Shown in pieces: positions 40,287 to 43,238 of a stretch of 43,238 nucleotides of DNA (within the stretch, counting starts at the first letter, position 1; every line of letters starts with the position of its first letter). The translations under genes and the position numbers were made by a program. Origin of the DNA: an uncultured Oscillospiraceae bacterium (GTDB lineage Bacteria; Bacillota; Clostridia; Oscillospirales; Oscillospiraceae); the NCBI GenBank assembly GCA_947625845.1, contig CANQQB010000011.1:1-43238 (forward strand), in the 5' to 3' direction. Under the pieces are notes generated by a model. The model saw only the letters and a program-made list of their open reading frames with translations. It ran no database searches and was not told the DNA's origin.

Positions 40287-42689
40287 GTGAGCGGTATGGC
40301 AGAGGATAGATTCCGGCCCACGGCGCTGCTGGCGGGCTATCTGAAGGAGACGGACCCTGACAAGGCGGTGAAGCTGGCGCGGGAGCTGTGCGACCAGCTG
40401 GAGGATGACCCGGACAGCTTCCACGGCGGCATCTGGCCGGGCAACGTGGACCTGAACGTGGACGGCAACGCCGTGCTGGGCGGGCCCAACCACACCGCGC
40501 CCAACCAGCGGCCGGCGGACCAGGTGGAATATCTGGCGCCGGAGTATTTCTGGGACAGCGCCGGTTCCGCCGCGGCGGACGTGTACTCCGTGGGCCTGAT
40601 GCTCTACGCCGGGTGCAACGGGGGGTATCTGCCCTTCCAGCCCAAGGGCGGCGCGCTGACGGACAAGGACCGCTCGGACGCGCTGCGCCGGCGCATGAAG
40701 GGCGAGAAGGTCGCCGCGCCGGAGGGCGTCAGCCCGGAGCTTAAGAAGATCATGGAAAAGGCCCTGGCCTATGAGCCGGAGGCCCGGTATATCACGGCCA
40801 GGGAGTTCCTCTCCGCCCTGGGCAGGACGGACGAGGCCCTGCCCGCCGCCGCGCCTGCGGCGAAGACGGAGGATAAGCCGACGGAGAACAGGCCCGCCGA
40901 GACCGCCGCGCCCGAAGAGGCCAAGCCCGCGGACGAGTCCGTGCCTGCCAAGTCGGAGGCCAGCCAGGACAACAAGACGGCGGCAGCCGCGGGAGCCGTG
41001 GCGGCAGGAGCCGCCGTTGCGGGAGCCGCAGCCGTGGCCGGCAGCAAGGGCGGGAAAAAGCGCTCCAACAAGAAGCGCAACGCCCAGAACAGGGCCCAGG
41101 CCCAGAAGAGATCCGCACCTGCGGAGAATAAACCCACAGAAGAGGCGGCAGCAGCCACCGATGGTAAGCCCGCGGAGGAAGCCTCCGCGCCTGCTGAGGA
41201 CAAACCGGCGGAAGATACCTCCGCGCCTACCGAGGATAAACCGGCAGAAGAGGCGGCCGAGCCTGCTGAAGATAAGCCGGCGGAAGAGGCACCCAAGGCC
41301 ACCGAAGATAAACCGGCGGAAGATACCTCCGCGCCTACCGAGGATAAACCGGCGGAAGATACCCCCGTGCCGGCGGAGGACAAGCCCGTGGAGGAAGCCT
41401 CCGCGCCTACAGAGGACAAGCCGACGGAGGCGGCAGCGGCAGCGGCCGTGGCGGCAGGTGCAGCGGGAGCCGCTCATACCACCCCCAAGTACAGCGTCCA
41501 GAAGGACTTTGAGAAGAAGCCCCGGACCCAGCAGCAGCGCAAAGCGGCCGTTCCCGCCGCCCAGCGGAAGAAAAAGCGCTCGAAGGCCGTGCCCATCCTG
41601 TGCGCCGCGGCGGTGCTGGTGCTGCTGGGCAGCGTGGGATATATGGCCGGGCTGTTCGGCGGTCAGCCGGCCACGTCCGAGGTCTATAACACCCCGGAGG
41701 CGGAGCCCCCCTCCCCCATCGTGGTCTCCCCCATCCCCAGCGCCACGCCGGAGCCCACCGCCACCCCCGCGCCTACCGGCACCCCCAGGCCGTCGCCCTC
41801 CGCCACGCCGATCCCCACGCCCGGCGAGGACGGGACGGTCCCCGGTGAGGAGACCGCCGGCGGCGAGACCGGTACCGTGACCATCGGCGGAACGGGTACC
41901 GGGACGGGTACAGGGACCGGTGCCGGCACGGGTACCGGCACCGGGACAGGTACTGGAACCGGTACGGGTACGGGCACCGGCTGGGGTACAGGTACGGGCA
42001 CGGGCACTGGTACCGGGACTGGTACAGGCACCGGGACCGGTAACAGCGGTTACACGGTGAGTCCCGCCGGGGGCACGGTCTATCTGACCGGCAACGGCGT
42101 GCGGGTCCGCACCGGCCCCGGCACGGGCTACGGCATCATCGGCGCGGTGAGCACCGGCGACAGCCTGACCCGCACCGGCACAGTGGCCAACGGCTGGACC
42201 CAGGTGAGCTACAACGGCATGACGGGCTATGTGTACAGCCAATATCTGACTGACAGCACCCCCGCCGCCACGGATACGCCGGCGCCTGCGCCGGAGGTAA
42301 CGCCGGAGGTACCGGCAGCCCCCAAAAATTACGGGGCCGCGAAAGCCGGCACGACCTATGACGGGGCCGTCTCCGCCGCCGGGAGCCTGGCGGTGATAGG
42401 CGGACAGGCGGACTTCGACGCCGCCACGGCGAAGATGCAGGAACAGGGCTTACAGTACGCGTGGGTCGGCGTGGAGTTCGACGGGAGCCACTGGACCTGG
42501 GCCGACGGGACCACGCTGTCCACGGAGGACGCGCACTGGGCCAACGGCTATCCCATCTCGGGCCACGCTCACGTGATGCTCGCCATGACCGAGTCCGGCG
42601 CCTGGCGGTACATGTCCGTCCCCGCTGACTTCGACCCGGCGGCAGATGGCAGATACGCGGACGTGTTCGGGTATATCACGGAAGAGTAA
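40287..42689 (+). CDS. membrane pseudokinase with extracellular SH3b and C-type-lectin-like domains
   Basis: 800 residues. GTG start at 40287 is favoured by GAGAGAGG 6 nt upstream over the ATG 9 nt later. Residues ~12-180 resemble only the C-lobe of a Ser/Thr kinase: catalytic-loop-like HGGIWPGNV (the HRD Asp is missing, Asn kept), LGGP in place of DFG, YLAPE (APE motif), [10 protein letters not shown], and the helix up to FLSALG. The N-lobe with the glycine loop and ATP lysine is absent, so it should be inactive. Residues ~190-400 are Ala-rich with repeated EDKPAE units; a basic patch (QRKKKRSK) precedes one membrane helix (~434-455). Outside: a Pro/Thr linker, ~50 residues of alternating Gly-Thr (~534-585), an SH3b domain (~598-655: [28 protein letters not shown]), and a C-type-lectin-like domain (~695-800: [25 protein letters not shown]). 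Ligand and partner are unknown. Confidence 0.82.
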   Translation: MSGMAEDRFRPTALLAGYLKETDPDKAVKLARELCDQLEDDPDSFHGGIWPGNVDLNVDGNAVLGGPNHTAPNQRPADQVEYLAPEYFWDSAGSAAADVYSVGLMLYAGCNGGYLPFQPKGGALTDKDRSDALRRRMKGEKVAAPEGVSPELKKIMEKALAYEPEARYITAREFLSALGRTDEALPAAAPAAKTEDKPTENRPAETAAPEEAKPADESVPAKSEASQDNKTAAAAGAVAAGAAVAGAAAVAGSKGGKKRSNKKRNAQNRAQAQKRSAPAENKPTEEAAAATDGKPAEEASAPAEDKPAEDTSAPTEDKPAEEAAEPAEDKPAEEAPKATEDKPAEDTSAPTEDKPAEDTPVPAEDKPVEEASAPTEDKPTEAAAAAAVAAGAAGAAHTTPKYSVQKDFEKKPRTQQQRKAAVPAAQRKKKRSKAVPILCAAAVLVLLGSVGYMAGLFGGQPATSEVYNTPEAEPPSPIVVSPIPSATPEPTATPAPTGTPRPSPSATPIPTPGEDGTVPGEETAGGETGTVTIGGTGTGTGTGTGAGTGTGTGTGTGTGTGTGTGWGTGTGTGTGTGTGTGTGTGNSGYTVSPAGGTVYLTGNGVRVRTGPGTGYGIIGAVSTGDSLTRTGTVANGWTQVSYNGMTGYVYSQYLTDSTPAATDTPAPAPEVTPEVPAAPKNYGAAKAGTTYDGAVSAAGSLAVIGGQADFDAATAKMQEQGLQYAWVGVEFDGSHWTWADGTTLSTEDAHWANGYPISGHAHVMLAMTESGAWRYMSVPADFDPAADGRYADVFGYITEE

Positions 42690-42698
42690 AGGAATTGT

Positions 42699-42990
42699 CT
42701 CTCCCCCAGTCAGCGCAAAGCGCTGACAGCCCCCTGGGGTCCCCAAAAGGCACGCTTGCCTTTTGGGGAGAGGAGGAGCCGCGGGCTACTCGGGGTTTGC
42801 CGCTTGCGGCGAATCCCGACCTAGCCCAGCGAGCGACGACGACAGAGGGGGCCGGCCCCTCCGGGGCCGATTCGGGGGCAAAGCCCCCGCCTCCCCCTGA
42901 CGGGGGAGGTGGCTCGCCCGCCAGGGCGAGACGGAGGGAGAGAAACATTAGAATCCAACGGGTCCACGGCGAAGCCGGGGACACCTTTGG
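42699..42990. repeat. intergenic mosaic repeat, family A, inverted and rearranged
   Basis: Reverse orientation relative to the other copies: opens TCTCCCCCAGTCAGCG, contains GCGGGCTACTCGGGGTTTGC, AGGGGGCCGGCCCC, GATTCGGGGGC and ACGGGGGAGGTGG, ends GCCGGGGACACCTTTG. An extra hairpin block (CCCCAAAAGGC...GCCTTTTGGGG) and a changed block order show recombination between modules. Confidence 0.8.
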
Positions 42991-43003
42991 CGGTGGCGCA
43001 CTA

Positions 43004-43062
43004 TCGTTACAACCCTCCAGTCAGCGCAAAGCGCTGACAGCCCCCCTTACACAGGGGGGCCT
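43004..43062. repeat. intergenic repeat, family B (short)
   Basis: GTTACAACCCTCCAGTCAGC, GCGCAAAGCGCTGACAG, then CCCCCCTTACACAGGGGGGC. Same class as 10235-10370. Confidence 0.65.
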
Positions 43063-43101
43063 TTTTAAAAGGAAAATTCATTTAAAAATGCCTCCCTCTG
43101 A

Positions 43102-43238
43102 TGCACTGCCCCAGGAAAAGTGGACAGGGAAAAGAAGAGCTCCCTGCGTAGGAAAAAGGAATTAAGCGGAGTGGCGAAGCGTGAGCGGCGCCACTCCGGT
43201 CTTTAACTGGATGCGCTCATGATTGTAGAAATGGATGA
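43102..43238. mobile_element. end of an IS3-family insertion sequence (cut by window edge)
   Basis: The left boundary is placed at TGCACTGCCCCAGGAAAAGT (43102), which has the TG start and composition of IS3-family terminal repeats. It contains the transposase 3' end. The other terminus is outside the window. Confidence 0.6.
43162..43238 (-). CDS. IS3-family transposase, C-terminal end (partial)
   Basis: The visible 24 residues read IHFYNHERIQLKTGVAPLTL then RHSA and stop. This is the conserved end of the IS3/IS150-type integrase-core transposase (FYNxxRxQxKxGxxxPxxxR). The rest lies beyond the window. Confidence 0.88.
   Translation of the reverse strand, partial: IHFYNHERIQLKTGVAPLTLRHSA

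Noticed and set aside
41884-42045. Alternating GGT/ACC-type repeats, considered as a CRISPR-like or satellite array
   Set aside because: The units are 6 bp, in frame, vary at third codon positions and encode a Gly-Thr linker inside a continuous gene; no spacers.
42370-42689. C-type-lectin-like domain as a diversity-generating retroelement target
   Set aside because: No reverse transcriptase, template repeat or accessory gene is seen in the window, and the codons are not the adenine-rich variable type. It might only be revisited if a retroelement lies outside the window.

Overview
The window looks like chromosome from a GC-rich, anaerobic, gut-type Clostridium relative (Oscillospiraceae-like Firmicutes). 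The evidence is strong AGGAGG-type ribosome binding sites, a SAM-I riboswitch before metK, a perfect CIRCE operator before a small heat-shock gene, a large-type SRP RNA, UPF0735 ACT-domain and AzlCD families, an EFR1-type ferredoxin protein, and CTG-rich coding sequence interrupted by intergenic repeats. Taxonomy is inferred; no rRNA lies in the window. Partial insertion sequences sit at both ends: IS30-type at 1-529 and IS3-type at about 43102-43238.

Left part (1-10.4 kb). After the IS30 fragment come the SRP RNA (minus strand) and a five-gene oligopeptide ABC transporter operon read leftwards, oppB-C-D-F-A, with its own promoter, a hairpin-rich leader and a terminator. Back to back with it is a SAM-riboswitch-controlled metK-ahcY operon that makes SAM and recycles S-adenosylhomocysteine. 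MetK carries an unusual low-complexity C-terminal extension.

Middle (10.4-27 kb). In order: a secreted leucine-rich-repeat protein; a likely 6S RNA; a nucleotidyltransferase-azlC-azlD operon (branched-chain amino acid export); CIRCE-hsp20; an ACT-domain regulator, homoserine dehydrogenase and aspartokinase (aspartate-family amino acids); a two-gene sensory operon (a lipoprotein fusing a solute-binding protein to a 5'-nucleotidase C-terminal domain, overlapping a hybrid histidine kinase); a MarR regulator divergent from an unknown 81-residue protein; and an rpe / 2-hydroxyacid dehydrogenase / glycerate kinase operon.

Right part (27-43.2 kb). This region is rich in mosaic GC-rich intergenic repeats. 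It holds a structured non-coding stretch with a 42-codon ORF, a cytoplasmic GH13 amylase-family enzyme, TypA/BipA, two tandem XRE regulators enclosed by near-identical repeats, a ribbon-helix-helix protein divergent from a 51-residue protein, and a leftward operon (phosphodiester glycosidase, unknown membrane protein, GT2-GtrA, EFR1 ferredoxin, and perhaps GH79). The most unusual gene is at 40287-42689: a catalytically dead, N-lobe-less protein-kinase-like domain joined through a membrane segment and a Gly-Thr linker to extracellular SH3b and C-type-lectin-like domains.

Best candidates for undescribed biology are this pseudokinase receptor, the solute-binding/5'-nucleotidase-kinase sensor pair, and the structured RNA region at 27.46-27.76 kb.
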